From NCBI RefSeq assembly GCF_002286985.1, contig NZ_NSKC01000005.1, forward strand, positions 124,001 to 188,000: a DNA stretch of 64,000 bases, written 5' to 3'. This document shows positions 42,544 through 51,238 of the stretch, piece after piece (the stretch's first letter is position 1; each line of letters begins with the position of its first letter). A program made the position numbers and the translations under genes. Source of the stretch: Halorubrum salipaludis. Its GTDB lineage: Archaea > Halobacteriota > Halobacteria > Halobacteriales > Haloferacaceae. The notes under the pieces were generated by a model. It searched no databases, was not told the DNA's origin, and worked only from the letters and a program-made list of their open reading frames with translations.

Positions 42544-44004
42544 ATGGTCCGTCTCGTTCACTACTCCGACATCGAGAACGTCTTCGACGCCCCGGAGCGG
42601 GCGGCCCGCCTCGCCGGCCGGATCCGAGAGCTCTCGGGCCCGGACGCCGCCGTCGTCGCCACCGGTGACACGACCGCGCCGGGCGTCCTCTCGCTGGTCG
42701 CGACCGGCCGGCAGGTCCTCGACTTCTACGCCGCGACGGACACCCGCCTCGACACGTTCGGCAACCACGAGTTCGACTACGGGCCGGACGCCCTGCGCGG
42801 GCTGGTGGGCGACGCCACCGCGACGTTCGTCTCCGCGAACGTCCGCGACGAGAACGGGGACCCCTTCGGCCGCGACGAGGGGGTCGTCCCGTGGACGACG
42901 CGACGGATCGACGGCGCGACCGTCGGCTTCGTCGGCGTCACCGACCCCGCGACCGACTCGCTGAACCCGATGGCCGCCGACCTCACCTTCGACGACCCGG
43001 TCGCCGCCGCGCGGGACGCGCTCGCCGAGATGCGGGACGAGGTCGCCGAGAACGGCGACGGACTCGATCACGTCGTCGTCCTCTCGCACCTCGGCGCGGG
43101 CGACGACGACCTCGCCCGCGAGCTCGACGTGGACGCGATCCTCGGGGGGCACGTCCACAGCCCGCGCAACGAGCGCGTTGGCGACACCCTGCTCGTCCGT
43201 CCCGGCGTCAACGGCGAGGCCGTCGTCGAGGTCGAGTTCGGCGGCTCGGTGGCGGCCGACGGCGCCGGCGCGGTCGACGGTGCGGAAGGCGCCGACGACC
43301 CCGCCCCCACCGCGACCCTCCACGAGCCGGACGGCGCCGAACCGCTCGCCGCGCTCCAGGCCGCCCTCGAAGAGCGGATGGCGGCCGCCGACCTCGACGA
43401 GGTCGTCGACCGCGTCGACGAGCCGATCGAGCGGACCGGCGAGATCGTCCACGGCGGGGAGTGCCGCGTCGGCAACTTCGTCGCGGACGCGTTCCGCTGG
43501 GCGCTCGACGCCGACGTTGGGCTGTCGAACGCCGGCGGGCTCCGACAGGGCGACCCGTGGCACGGCGACGTGACGAAGGCCGACCTGATCAGCCTGATCC
43601 CGTTCGAGGAGCCCGTGGCGCTCGCGTCCGTCACGGGCGCGGAGCTCCGCGACGTGTTCCGCGAGATGGCCGCCCCCGACGTGGACTTCGGCGAGGACGA
43701 CTGGTGGCACGGCCACGTCTCGAACGCCCGGGTCGTCTGGGACGCCGACGCCGAGCTGGTTCTCGAGGCCACGGTCGGCGGCGAGCCGATCGACCCCGAG
43801 GCGCGCTACACGGTCGCCGTCTCGGAGTACCTGCTCCACTCCGACCACGAGTTCCCGACGCTCGCGCAGCGCCACCGGATCGACGAGGCCGACATCCAGT
43901 ACGAGGTGCTCGCCGACTACGCCCGTGAACGCGGGATCGACCCGCGGATCGAGGGGCGGATCGAGATCCGGAACCGGCGGGAAGTCGCCGGCGAAAGTCG
44001 GTGA
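42544..44004 (+). CDS. 5'-nucleotidase/UshA-like metallophosphatase
   Basis: This 486-residue two-domain protein has an N-terminal metallophosphoesterase domain with HYSDIEN (usually DxH, here D-I-E), VATGDTTAPG, GNHEFDYG, and GGHVHSP. A C-terminal 5'-nucleotidase domain (GEIVHGGECRVGNFVADAFRWALDADVGLSNAGGLRQ, NPxR-type) follows. It would dephosphorylate nucleotides or 2',3'-cyclic nucleotides. No signal peptide is present, so it is probably cytoplasmic. The D-x-E replacement of a metal-ligand His is noteworthy. Divergent from rpl7ae. Confidence 0.87.
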   Translation: MVRLVHYSDIENVFDAPERAARLAGRIRELSGPDAAVVATGDTTAPGVLSLVATGRQVLDFYAATDTRLDTFGNHEFDYGPDALRGLVGDATATFVSANVRDENGDPFGRDEGVVPWTTRRIDGATVGFVGVTDPATDSLNPMAADLTFDDPVAAARDALAEMRDEVAENGDGLDHVVVLSHLGAGDDDLARELDVDAILGGHVHSPRNERVGDTLLVRPGVNGEAVVEVEFGGSVAADGAGAVDGAEGADDPAPTATLHEPDGAEPLAALQAALEERMAAADLDEVVDRVDEPIERTGEIVHGGECRVGNFVADAFRWALDADVGLSNAGGLRQGDPWHGDVTKADLISLIPFEEPVALASVTGAELRDVFREMAAPDVDFGEDDWWHGHVSNARVVWDADAELVLEATVGGEPIDPEARYTVAVSEYLLHSDHEFPTLAQRHRIDEADIQYEVLADYARERGIDPRIEGRIEIRNRREVAGESR

Positions 44005-44019
44005 GAAAACGGAAAGAGC

Positions 44020-44337
44020 CTACGCGCTGCCGTCGACGAACTGCTCTGCGCCCTCGTAGAACCAGTAGCCGTTCTCGCGCATCGCGCGCCCGAGCTCCTG
44101 GTGGAACTCGACGAAGTCGGCGAACTCCTCCTTCTCGACGCCCTCGAAGATCTCCTCGACGGAGACGACCGTCTCGTAGTCGATCCGGATCGGGTGGTCG
44201 CCGTACTGCTCGACGTAGTCGGCGGCCGACAGCGGGAAGTCCTCCTCCTCGTCGACCTTCTTCGCGAGCACCGCGTGCCCGTACTGCCGCCTGCCCTCGC
44301 TCCCCTGTTCGCCGTCGGGGTCGTGTGGCCAGTCCAT
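44020..44337 (-). CDS. Conserved small haloarchaeal protein (DUF5785-like)
   Basis: This 105-residue acidic protein begins MDWPHDPDGEQGSEGRRQYGHAVLAKKVDEEEDFPLSAADYVEQYGDHPIRIDYETVVSVEEIFEGVEKEEF. It is rich in aromatic/acidic residues and has no known catalytic motif. I associate it from memory with a haloarchaea-restricted DUF. Start 44337 is preferred over an in-frame upstream ATG at 44424, which would overlap the palindrome/promoter region of the transducer gene. Convergent with the metallophosphatase. Confidence 0.72.
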   Translation of the reverse strand: MDWPHDPDGEQGSEGRRQYGHAVLAKKVDEEEDFPLSAADYVEQYGDHPIRIDYETVVSVEEIFEGVEKEEFADFVEFHQELGRAMRENGYWFYEGAEQFVDGSA

Positions 44338-44436
44338 ACCCGCGAATTCACCGGGACCGGGCATAGTCATTACGGAACACACGGCGGGCGTCGTCGCCGC
44401 GACCGGGCCGACGCCCGTCGACATCCATGCTCCGTG

Positions 44437-44475
44437 GATTATCCTAACTGATAATCATCTGCCCAAGTTTATAAA
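44437..44475 (+). promoter_or_regulatory. GATAATC inverted repeat and TATA box of transducer gene
   Basis: GATTATC (44437-44443) and GATAATC (44450-44456) form a perfect 7-bp inverted repeat with a 6-nt spacer. Then TTTATAAA (44468-44475) follows by 11 nt, and the ATG comes 22 nt later (44498). This is a leaderless-type promoter with an operator placed just upstream of the BRE/TATA. The HemAT-type gene has the same GATAATC at the matching distance. Confidence 0.6.
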
Positions 44476-44497
44476 CAGGTGAGAGAATCGCGGTGTA

Positions 44498-46924
44498 ATG
44501 CCTACTGACGAGGATTCAGGCGCCCTCCGGACCCTCTACGACCGCATTCGCGGGCAGTACCTCTTCAAGATCGCGGCGGTGATACTGGTCGTCTCGGCGG
44601 TGTTGCTCGGGGCGGGCGCGCTCGCGTTCGACCAGGTCCAGGCGAGCGTTGAGTCCGACGCCCGAGAGACGCTGGTCTCGTCGGCCGAGCGCGAGGCCGA
44701 GGGGATCGAGGGGTTCATCGAGGAGGGGAACGACCACGCGCGCCGCATCTCCGCGGAGCGCCGGGTCCAGTCGTCGAGCGAGAACGTGATCCGCGACGAG
44801 CTCCGGAACAACGACCGGATCCTCCCGGAGTACGTCGTCGACATCCACTACTACGACCTCGTGTCGAACGAGATCGTGGTGAGCACCGCGACGGAGCGAG
44901 AGGACACCACGGTTCGGATCGACGACCGACCGTGGGCGGTCGGGCCCGCCGGATTCGCCGGTCCCGACCAGGTCCGGTCGTTCGAACCGTACGCCGTCGA
45001 CGGGGAGACCAGGCTCGCGTTCGTCAGCCGGATAGAGAACACGCCGGGGATGGCGATCGTGGTCACGACCAGCCTCGCGGACCGGGGCGCGATCCTGAGC
45101 CCGCCGGTCGAGGGCGCGAACATGGAGATCGTCTCGGCGCAGACCGAGCGGGTCGCGCTCTCCGCGAACAGCGACGCGATCTTGGGGGAGTACTTCCTCA
45201 TCGAGGAGCTCCCGCACCTCGAGACCACGAGCGACGAACCCCGCGTCGACGAGGTCTCGGGCGCGGGGCAGGACGTCGTCGACGCCGACCGGATCGTCGC
45301 CGCGAGCGTCCCGGTCGACAACAAGCCGTGGACGGTCGTCGTCGCGGCGCCCGAGGGGCAGGTGTACGGCACCGTCGGCGACGTGACCCGGAGCGTGCTG
45401 CTTTTGATCGGGATCGCCATCCTCGGGCTCGTCGCGGTTGGCGCGTTCATCTCTCGGGACGTGAACGGCTCCGTCGACGAGCTGCGGGGGTACGCCGAGG
45501 CGATCGAGGCCGGCGACCTCGACGTCGACATCGACCGCTCGCGGACCGACGAGTTCGGGCAGCTCTCCGGGCTGTTTGACCGCATTCGGAACACCATGCG
45601 CGAGCAGATCGAGGCGGTCGAAGAGTCCGCCGCGGAGGCGGCCGAGGCCCGCGAGGAGGCCGAGGCGCTCTCCGGGCACCTCGAGCGGAAGGCGGACGAG
45701 TACGGCGAAGAGATCGACGCGGTCGCCGACGGCGACCTCACGCGCCGGCTCGACCCCGAGAGCGACAGCGAGGCGATGACCGAGATCGCGACCTCGGTGA
45801 ACGAGATGCTCGACCGCGTCGAGGGGCTGGTCGTGGCCATTCAGGACGCCGCCGAGACCGTCGGCGAGCGGAGCTCCGAGGTGACCGCGTCCGCCGAGGA
45901 GGTGGAGTCGACGAGCGTCGACGTCGCGGAGAGCGTCGAGGAGATCTCCGTGGGCGCCGAGAGACAGGAGGAGAACCTCTCGACCGCGGCCGCCGAGCTC
46001 AACGACCTCTCGGCCACCGTCGAGGAGATCGCCTCCTCGACCGACGAGCTGGCGGCGCAGTCGGCAGGGACGGCGGAGTCGGGCGAGGACGGCCGCGAGC
46101 AGGCGAACGCCGCGATCGACCACATGGACCGGATCGAGGCGGAGATGGGGAGCACCGTCGACGAGATGGCGGACCTCCGCGACGAGGTCGAGCGGATCGG
46201 CGAGGTGGTCGGGCTGATCGACGACATCGCCGAGCAGACGAACATTCTCGCGCTCAACGCCTCCATCGAGGCCGCCCGCGCGGGGGAGGCGGGCGAGGGG
46301 TTCGCGGTCGTCGCCCGCGAGGTGAAAGAGCTCGCGGAGGAGACGGCCGAGGCGACGACCGAGGTCGAATCGCTCATCGAGGGCGTGGAGGACTCCACCC
46401 ACTCCGTCGCGGACGACATGTTCGCCATGGAGGAGGACGTGGAGCGCGGTCGCGAGATCGTCGACGACACCGTCGACACGCTGGAGGCGATCGTCGAGGA
46501 GGTGTCTGACGCGAACGCCGGGATCCAGTCGATCAACGACGCCACCGACGAGCAGGCCGACTCGACGCAGGAGGCGGTCGCGATGATCGACGAGGTCTCG
46601 GAGGTGAGCGTCGAGACCGCCAGCGAGGCCCAGAACGTCTCCGCCGCCGCCGAGGAGCAGACCGCGGCGATCTCGCAGATCTCGTCGAGCGCGGAGTCGC
46701 TGTCGAGCCGCGCCGACGAGCTCCGGGGGTTGGCAGACCAGTTCGAGGCGCGCGACGACCGGGCGGACGAGGGAGACGGCGACGGGAGCAGCGACGACGA
46801 GACCGCCGAGAGCGAGATCAGCGACGACGCCTTCGAGCCGGCGACGGCCCGGGACCCGTCCCGACGCTCGTCCGCACGGGACGAACCGGGGGTCGACGAT
46901 CCGGTCCCGTCCGACGACGACTGA
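44498..46924 (+). CDS. Methyl-accepting transducer with Cache domain
   Basis: This 808-residue chemoreceptor has TM1 at about 22-44 ([22 protein letters not shown]), an extracytoplasmic Cache-type sensor (about 50-290), TM2 at about 300-318 ([18 protein letters not shown]), HAMP-like segments at about 320-450, and a methyl-accepting domain with hairpin tip [23 protein letters not shown]. The C-terminal tail ([21 protein letters not shown]) is acidic and disordered. It feeds CheA/CheW. Ligand unknown. Confidence 0.94.
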   Translation: MPTDEDSGALRTLYDRIRGQYLFKIAAVILVVSAVLLGAGALAFDQVQASVESDARETLVSSAEREAEGIEGFIEEGNDHARRISAERRVQSSSENVIRDELRNNDRILPEYVVDIHYYDLVSNEIVVSTATEREDTTVRIDDRPWAVGPAGFAGPDQVRSFEPYAVDGETRLAFVSRIENTPGMAIVVTTSLADRGAILSPPVEGANMEIVSAQTERVALSANSDAILGEYFLIEELPHLETTSDEPRVDEVSGAGQDVVDADRIVAASVPVDNKPWTVVVAAPEGQVYGTVGDVTRSVLLLIGIAILGLVAVGAFISRDVNGSVDELRGYAEAIEAGDLDVDIDRSRTDEFGQLSGLFDRIRNTMREQIEAVEESAAEAAEAREEAEALSGHLERKADEYGEEIDAVADGDLTRRLDPESDSEAMTEIATSVNEMLDRVEGLVVAIQDAAETVGERSSEVTASAEEVESTSVDVAESVEEISVGAERQEENLSTAAAELNDLSATVEEIASSTDELAAQSAGTAESGEDGREQANAAIDHMDRIEAEMGSTVDEMADLRDEVERIGEVVGLIDDIAEQTNILALNASIEAARAGEAGEGFAVVAREVKELAEETAEATTEVESLIEGVEDSTHSVADDMFAMEEDVERGREIVDDTVDTLEAIVEEVSDANAGIQSINDATDEQADSTQEAVAMIDEVSEVSVETASEAQNVSAAAEEQTAAISQISSSAESLSSRADELRGLADQFEARDDRADEGDGDGSSDDETAESEISDDAFEPATARDPSRRSSARDEPGVDDPVPSDDD

Positions 46925-46970
46925 TTCCCGAACCGGCCCGTCCCGCGCAGGCGAGTCGACGCGTAGTTGA

Positions 46971-47018
46971 ATTATACCTCAATTTATTAACTGTATAGTA
47001 TAATGTAAAAACGTTTAG
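46971..47018 (+). promoter_or_regulatory. AT-rich promoter with inverted repeat before the formaldehyde dehydrogenase-like gene
   Basis: ATTATAC (46971-46977) and GTATAAT (46998-47004) form a perfect 7-bp inverted repeat with a 20-nt spacer, followed by GTAAAAACGTTTAGA. The ATG is at 47054. Such an AT-rich island in 70% GC DNA points to a promoter/operator, but the exact TATA element is unclear. Confidence 0.45.
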
Positions 47019-47053
47019 ATTACTCGGTGTCCATCGATCACACGGATCACATC

Positions 47054-48223
47054 ATGAGAGCCGTTGTATACCAAGGCCCGTACGACGTGGCCGTAGAGGA
47101 GGTAGACGACCCGGAGATCGAACACCCGAACGACGTCGTCGTCGACATCACGACCTCGTGTATCTGCGGGTCCGACCTCCACATGTACGAGGGGCGGACC
47201 GCCGCCGAGGAGGGGATCGTGTTCGGTCACGAGAACATGGGGATCGTGAGCGAGGTCGGCGAGGCCGTCTCGACGCTGGAGGAGGGCGACCGCGTCGTGA
47301 TGCCGTTTAACGTCTCGTGCGGCTTCTGTCAGAACTGCGAGGAGGGGTACACCGGCTTCTGTACCAACGTCAACCCCGGCTTCGCCGGCGGGGCGTACGG
47401 CTACGTCGCGATGGGCCCGTATCCGGGCGGACAGGCGGAGAAGCTGCGCGTCCCGTACGCGGACCACAACGCGCTGAAACTGCCCGAGGGACGCGAACAC
47501 GAGGACGCGTTCTCGCTGCTCGCGGACATCTTCCCGACCGGGTGGCACGGCACCGAGCTGGCGAACCTCGAGTCGGGCGAGTCCGTCGCCATCTTCGGCG
47601 CCGGGCCGGTCGGGCTGATGGCCGCCTACAGCGCGAAGATCAAGGGCGCGGCCGAGATCTACGTCGTCGACCAGGTGCCGAGCCGACTGGAGCTGGCCGA
47701 GGAGCACTGCGACGCCCACCCGATCGACTTCTCCGAGGGCGACCCGGTCGACCAGATCATCGAGGAGCACGGCGGGATGGTCGACAAGGGCGTCGACGCG
47801 GTCGGCTATCAGGCGACCGACCCCGACGACGTCGACACCGACACCGAGGACTACTCCTACCAGCCGGCCAAGGAGAACCCGGCGGTCGTCATCAACAACC
47901 TCATCCGCGTGGTCCGGCCGACGGGCGAGCTGGGCATCCCCGGCCTGTACGTGCCGGAGGACCCGGGCGCGCCGGACGACATGGCCGCGCAGGGGCGGCT
48001 CGGGATCGACTTCGGGAAGTTCTTCGAGAAGGGGCTCAAGTGCGGCACGGGCCAGTGTAACGTGAAGGAGTACAACCGGTACCTCCGGGACATGATCATC
48101 GAGGGGCGCGCCGACCCGAGCTGGGTCGTTTCGCACCGCGTCGACCTCGAGGAGGCCCCCGACATGTACGAGGCGTTCGACGCCCGCGAGGAGGGCGTCA
48201 CGAAGGTCCTGCTCGAACCCTGA
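47054..48223 (+). CDS. Zinc alcohol dehydrogenase, formaldehyde dehydrogenase-like
   Basis: This 389-residue medium-chain dehydrogenase has catalytic zinc ligands in CICGSDLHMYEGR and GHENMG. The structural-zinc cysteines are in CGFCQNCEEGYTGFC (CxxCxxCx7C), and the Rossmann segment is IFGAGPVGLMAAYSA. Length and the C-terminal insert (YQATDPDDVDTDTEDY..NNLIRVVRPTGELGIPG) match the glutathione-independent formaldehyde dehydrogenase group. It oxidises formaldehyde or a related aldehyde/alcohol with NAD. The ATG at 47054 is chosen because MRAVVYQGP is the family start; a GTG at 47027 is possible. Confidence 0.88.
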   Translation: MRAVVYQGPYDVAVEEVDDPEIEHPNDVVVDITTSCICGSDLHMYEGRTAAEEGIVFGHENMGIVSEVGEAVSTLEEGDRVVMPFNVSCGFCQNCEEGYTGFCTNVNPGFAGGAYGYVAMGPYPGGQAEKLRVPYADHNALKLPEGREHEDAFSLLADIFPTGWHGTELANLESGESVAIFGAGPVGLMAAYSAKIKGAAEIYVVDQVPSRLELAEEHCDAHPIDFSEGDPVDQIIEEHGGMVDKGVDAVGYQATDPDDVDTDTEDYSYQPAKENPAVVINNLIRVVRPTGELGIPGLYVPEDPGAPDDMAAQGRLGIDFGKFFEKGLKCGTGQCNVKEYNRYLRDMIIEGRADPSWVVSHRVDLEEAPDMYEAFDAREEGVTKVLLEP

Positions 48224-48280
48224 GTCGACGACGCGAAGTCTCGCCGCCGCCGGTCCGACTTTTTCTCACCGCGCCGCGAA

Positions 48281-48448
48281 TCAGGCCCGGAGCCACGCCT
48301 TCGGGTGCTCGTCACGGAGGTGCGACTGGTACCGCCCGACGAGCTCCGGATAGCCGTCGGCGACGCAGTGCCAGCCGCAGTGCTCGCAGGTGCGTTCGAC
48401 CGCCTCGTCCCCGCCCTGTACGTGTCCGCCGCGCCTGTAGGTGACCAT
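48281..48448 (-). CDS. 55-residue C2H2-like zinc-finger protein
   Basis: This very small protein has CEHCGW (CxxC), then about 20 residues later HLRDEH, giving a C2H2-type zinc site. The N-terminus MVTYRRGGHVQGGDEAVER is basic/polar. It is divergent from another small Cys protein at 48612. Haloarchaea encode many such mini zinc fingers, some affecting regulation or stress; the role here is unknown. The start at 48448 fits the conserved block. Confidence 0.7.
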   Translation of the reverse strand: MVTYRRGGHVQGGDEAVERTCEHCGWHCVADGYPELVGRYQSHLRDEHPKAWLRA

Positions 48449-48611
48449 GTGTGTCTCGTCGCGGGCCGATCGCGTCGATAGGTACCGTACGTCACGCGCG
48501 CGGTTCACTCTGTCGGCGCTCGGGGGACGTGGTCTCCTCGTCTCCGTCGAGGTGCACTCTCCCGCTCGCACCGCCGAAACCGGTTTGTCGGTTCCGCGCG
48601 TTGCGACCCGT

Positions 48612-48764
48612 ATGTGTAAATACTGCAACTGGGCGTTCCACGACGGCTGGGGGGAGCTGCTGAAGTACGACGACGTCTACCAGTCGGCCGTCGGCGCCGA
48701 GACCGAGTCCACCCACGGGTTCCACGAGGACTGGGACGACCTGCAGGCGGAACTGGGAATCTGA
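48612..48764 (+). CDS. 50-residue CxxC mini-protein
   Basis: The short protein begins MCKYCNWAFHDGWGELLKYDDVYQSAV and contains one CxxC pair plus two later His residues (THGFHED), which could complete a metal site. It is acidic at its C-terminus (DWDDLQAELGI). The ATG at 48612 places CxxC at the very N-terminus. It sits between two small zinc-protein genes and the CobW gene. Function unknown. Confidence 0.6.
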   Translation: MCKYCNWAFHDGWGELLKYDDVYQSAVGAETESTHGFHEDWDDLQAELGI

Positions 48765-48779
48765 CGCGGCGTCGCCCCT

Positions 48780-49904
48780 TCAGATCGGGAACGCGTCCGC
48801 CCCCCGGACCGCCGCCGGGTCCGACGCCGCCAGCGCGTCGAGCTCGTCGCGGATCCGCGCTTCGTCCATCTCGCTCCCGATGAACACGAGCCGCGTGCGG
48901 CGGTCGTCGTCCGCCCCCCACTCGCCGATCGGCCCCGCCTGCACCGAGGGACCGGCCTGACTCACGCCGATGACCTCGTCGGTGCCCGCGACGTTGGCGA
49001 CCCCCTTCGCCCGCACGACGGCCCCGTCCCAGTCGCCGAGCCAGTCCGCGAACGGTTCCGGATCGAGAGCGTCGGCCGAGCGGTAGACGAACGAGTCGAC
49101 CCCGTGGGCCGCGGCGGCGCCCTCGCCGTGGTCGTGACCGCGGTGGTCGCCGCGGGGCTCGCCGCCGTCTCCCGACTCGCTCTCCGCAATCGCGCGCTTC
49201 CACCCCGGCGAGCGCTTCGCCGTCTCGAAGTCGAACCGCCCCGTGCCGAGCACGTCGCCGGGGTCGACCTCGGAGTAGCTCGTCCGAATTCGCTTCGCCC
49301 GGGGACCGAGCCGGTCCGCGACCGACTCGATCTCGTCGAGCACGTCGTCCGGGACCATGTCCGTCTTGTTCAACACGAGCACGTCGCAGAACTCGATCCC
49401 CTCGACGAGCACGTCGGCGAGGGGGCGGTCCGCCGCCGGCTCCCCGTTGCCCGGCAGGCTCTCGCCGGCGTCGAACTCCTTCCAGAACCCGTAGGTGTCG
49501 AGGACGGTCACCATCGTGTCGAGCCGGAAGCGCTCGGTCGGGTCGACCTCGGAGTCCTCGGTCCCCTCCGTGAACGCCCGCGCGACCGGGATCGGCTCGG
49601 AGATGCCCGACGACTCGACGAGGAGGTAGTCGAACTCGCGCGAGTCCGCGAGCGACGCCGCCTCGCTCAGCAGGTCGTCCTGCAGCCGACAGCAGATACA
49701 GCCGTTCGAGAGGTCGACGATCCCCTCCTCGTCGTTCTCGCGCGCGACGAGCTCGGCGTCGACGTTCACCTCGCCCATGTCGTTCAGGATGACGGCGATC
49801 CGCCTGTCGCCCGGGTTCGCGAGCAGGTGGTTCACCATCGTCGTCTTCCCGGCGCCGAGGAACCCGCTGAGAACCGTCACGGGGGTCCGGTCGTCGTCGC
49901 TCAT
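48780..49904 (-). CDS. CobW/G3E-family GTPase (metal chaperone type)
   Basis: This 374-residue P-loop GTPase has Walker [15 protein letters not shown], the metal-binding CxCC in [11 protein letters not shown], switch ESSGISEP, and NKTD guanine motif ([12 protein letters not shown]). A His-rich loop ([11 protein letters not shown]) supports zinc or cobalt/nickel handling. COG0523 proteins deliver metals, often under zinc limitation. The C-terminal half has the CobW_C domain ([28 protein letters not shown]). Start 49904 is preferred; an in-frame ATG at 49973 adds an Arg-rich segment. Small zinc proteins next door are a suggestive context. Confidence 0.9.
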   Translation of the reverse strand: MSDDDRTPVTVLSGFLGAGKTTMVNHLLANPGDRRIAVILNDMGEVNVDAELVARENDEEGIVDLSNGCICCRLQDDLLSEAASLADSREFDYLLVESSGISEPIPVARAFTEGTEDSEVDPTERFRLDTMVTVLDTYGFWKEFDAGESLPGNGEPAADRPLADVLVEGIEFCDVLVLNKTDMVPDDVLDEIESVADRLGPRAKRIRTSYSEVDPGDVLGTGRFDFETAKRSPGWKRAIAESESGDGGEPRGDHRGHDHGEGAAAAHGVDSFVYRSADALDPEPFADWLGDWDGAVVRAKGVANVAGTDEVIGVSQAGPSVQAGPIGEWGADDDRRTRLVFIGSEMDEARIRDELDALAASDPAAVRGADAFPI

Positions 49905-50005
49905 GTGTGTTACTGTGAGCCGTGCTAACAGTATGAAACGATCGATCGGGTCCCTCCGACGCCGACGCCACAAAGCCTATCGCCGCGTCGAACGCATCCG
50001 CCCTC

Positions 50006-50503
50006 ATGCGCCGCAGAGCCCTCCTCGCGACCGCAGCCGCCGTCTCGACTACCTCGCTCGCCGGGTGTCCCACGCCCCCGTGGGGCGAGATTCCCGAAAC
50101 CATCGACGGCGCCGAGGTGACCTTCCGCCGCGAACACACTGGCGAGTTCGACCCCGGCGACAGCGACGCCTTCGACGCGGCCGAACTTCGCCGCGAACTC
50201 GATCGGGAGCCGCCCCGACTCCTCGTCAGGGGGCGAACGATGGGCGGCGTGCAGGACTGTTACCGGGTCTCGCTGATCGAGGCGACGCGTTCGGCCGACC
50301 TGCTGTCGATCCGGATCGCGATCGAGAAACGTCCGCTGATAACCGCGTGCAACGACGCCGCCGAGTCTCACCCCTACGAGGTGGCGGTCGCGTTCACCGA
50401 GCCTCCGGTTCCCGAGCGCGTCGAAGTCCGCCACGGTGAGGACACGGTGTTAGCGGAAACGGTGTCAGTGACCCGTGATCTCGGATCGCGAGTTCATAAG
50501 TGA
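50006..50503 (+). CDS. Small Tat lipoprotein, unknown function
   Basis: This 165-residue protein has MRRRALLATAAAVSTTSLAGC, with an RR signal and lipobox. The rest is a compact acidic domain: EVTFRREHTGEFDPGDSDAF, LLVRGRTMGGVQDCYRVSLIEA, ITACNDAAESHPYEVAVAFTEPPVPERVEVRH. Two further cysteines may pair in a disulfide outside the cell. No family recognised. The stop at 50501-50503 lies at the edge of repeat block 3. Confidence 0.68.
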   Translation: MRRRALLATAAAVSTTSLAGCPTPPWGEIPETIDGAEVTFRREHTGEFDPGDSDAFDAAELRRELDREPPRLLVRGRTMGGVQDCYRVSLIEATRSADLLSIRIAIEKRPLITACNDAAESHPYEVAVAFTEPPVPERVEVRHGEDTVLAETVSVTRDLGSRVHK

Positions 50504-50878
50504 GCCGCGGCGGCGCGCGCCGCCGAGCGCCCATCGGGCGCGAGGTGCGCGTGCGAGGGAGATCGGCCGGCCCTTATAAGCGCCGGCCGACGAGGCTGGG
50601 GAGGCGTGAGGTGCGGTTGCGGTGTGGGCGCTGAAACCGTTCACCGTCGATCCGTAGACGGCCAGTTATAAGCGAACGGTTGGGGGCTTTGAGCGCATTC
50701 TCCCTCGATCCGCGGACAGCTGTTTATAAGCAATCAGCTCGGGATCTGCGGTCTTCACCACGGAGCCGCTGTGAGTTACTTATAAACGATCGGCTGGAGC
50801 GTTGGCCGTGTTTGTCGTCGATCCACAGACAACCATTTATAAAAAGTCGACAACCACGTGGCGATCGCCGACCGCGTC
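50504..50878. repeat. Dispersed repeat block 3 with periodic TTATAA array
   Basis: No gene is seen here. The inverted block core occupies 50554-50622: CGAGGGAGATCGGCCGG, CCCTTATAAG, then CGACGAGGCTGGGGAGGCGTG. It is followed by four TTATAA boxes at 50666, 50724, 50780 and 50837, i.e. 58, 56 and 57 bp apart. Three of the four are preceded by a CGATCC..GAC word (e.g. CGATCCGTAGAC, CGATCCGCGGAC, CGATCCACAGAC). A further TTATAA at 50574 lies in the core hairpin. The array resembles spaced promoter-like boxes in tandem. Confidence 0.8.
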
Positions 50879-51238
50879 CTATCGCTCGATCCCGCCCTGC
50901 GCTTTGATCTGCATGATGTGCCGGACGTTCAGGTAGATCTCCTCCGGCGAGGTCTGTTCGTCGGGGTCGTACAAGTCCGACACGCGGTAGAGGATCGCCG
51001 AGAGCTGCTTGCTCTCGGAGCTGTCCCCCCGCACGTCCTCGGCGATCTCGCGGAGGAACGAGCGGACCTCGTCGTCCTCGGCGAACGCCTCGTCGGCCGC
51101 GTCCGCGGCCGACTCCGGGACGACCGGATCGATGCCGGCGGCGTCGAGGGCGTCGGGTTCGTCGCCGTTCGCGTCGTCGTTCTCGGCGCCCTCGTCGTCA
51201 CTCTTGCCGCCCTTGCCGTCTCTACCGTCCCCGCTCAT
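50879..51238 (-). CDS. Conserved haloarchaeal protein downstream of Mrp
   Basis: This 119-residue protein has a low-complexity Gly/Asp/Lys N-terminus (MSGDGRDGKGGKSDDEGAENDD) and a helical C-terminal half: FAEDDEVRSFLREIAEDVRGDSSESKQLSAILYRVSDLYDPDEQTSPEEIYLNVRHIMQIKAQGGIER. The last segment looks conserved. It overlaps the Mrp gene by 4 bp (ATGA), so it is translated in the same operon and could be a partner in Fe-S delivery, but that is inference only. Confidence 0.7.
   Translation of the reverse strand: MSGDGRDGKGGKSDDEGAENDDANGDEPDALDAAGIDPVVPESAADAADEAFAEDDEVRSFLREIAEDVRGDSSESKQLSAILYRVSDLYDPDEQTSPEEIYLNVRHIMQIKAQGGIER

Noticed and set aside
50504-50878. Replication origin suggested by repeats
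   Set aside because: There is no Orc1/Cdc6 gene nearby and no origin-recognition-box-like repeats. The array is TTATAA-based.
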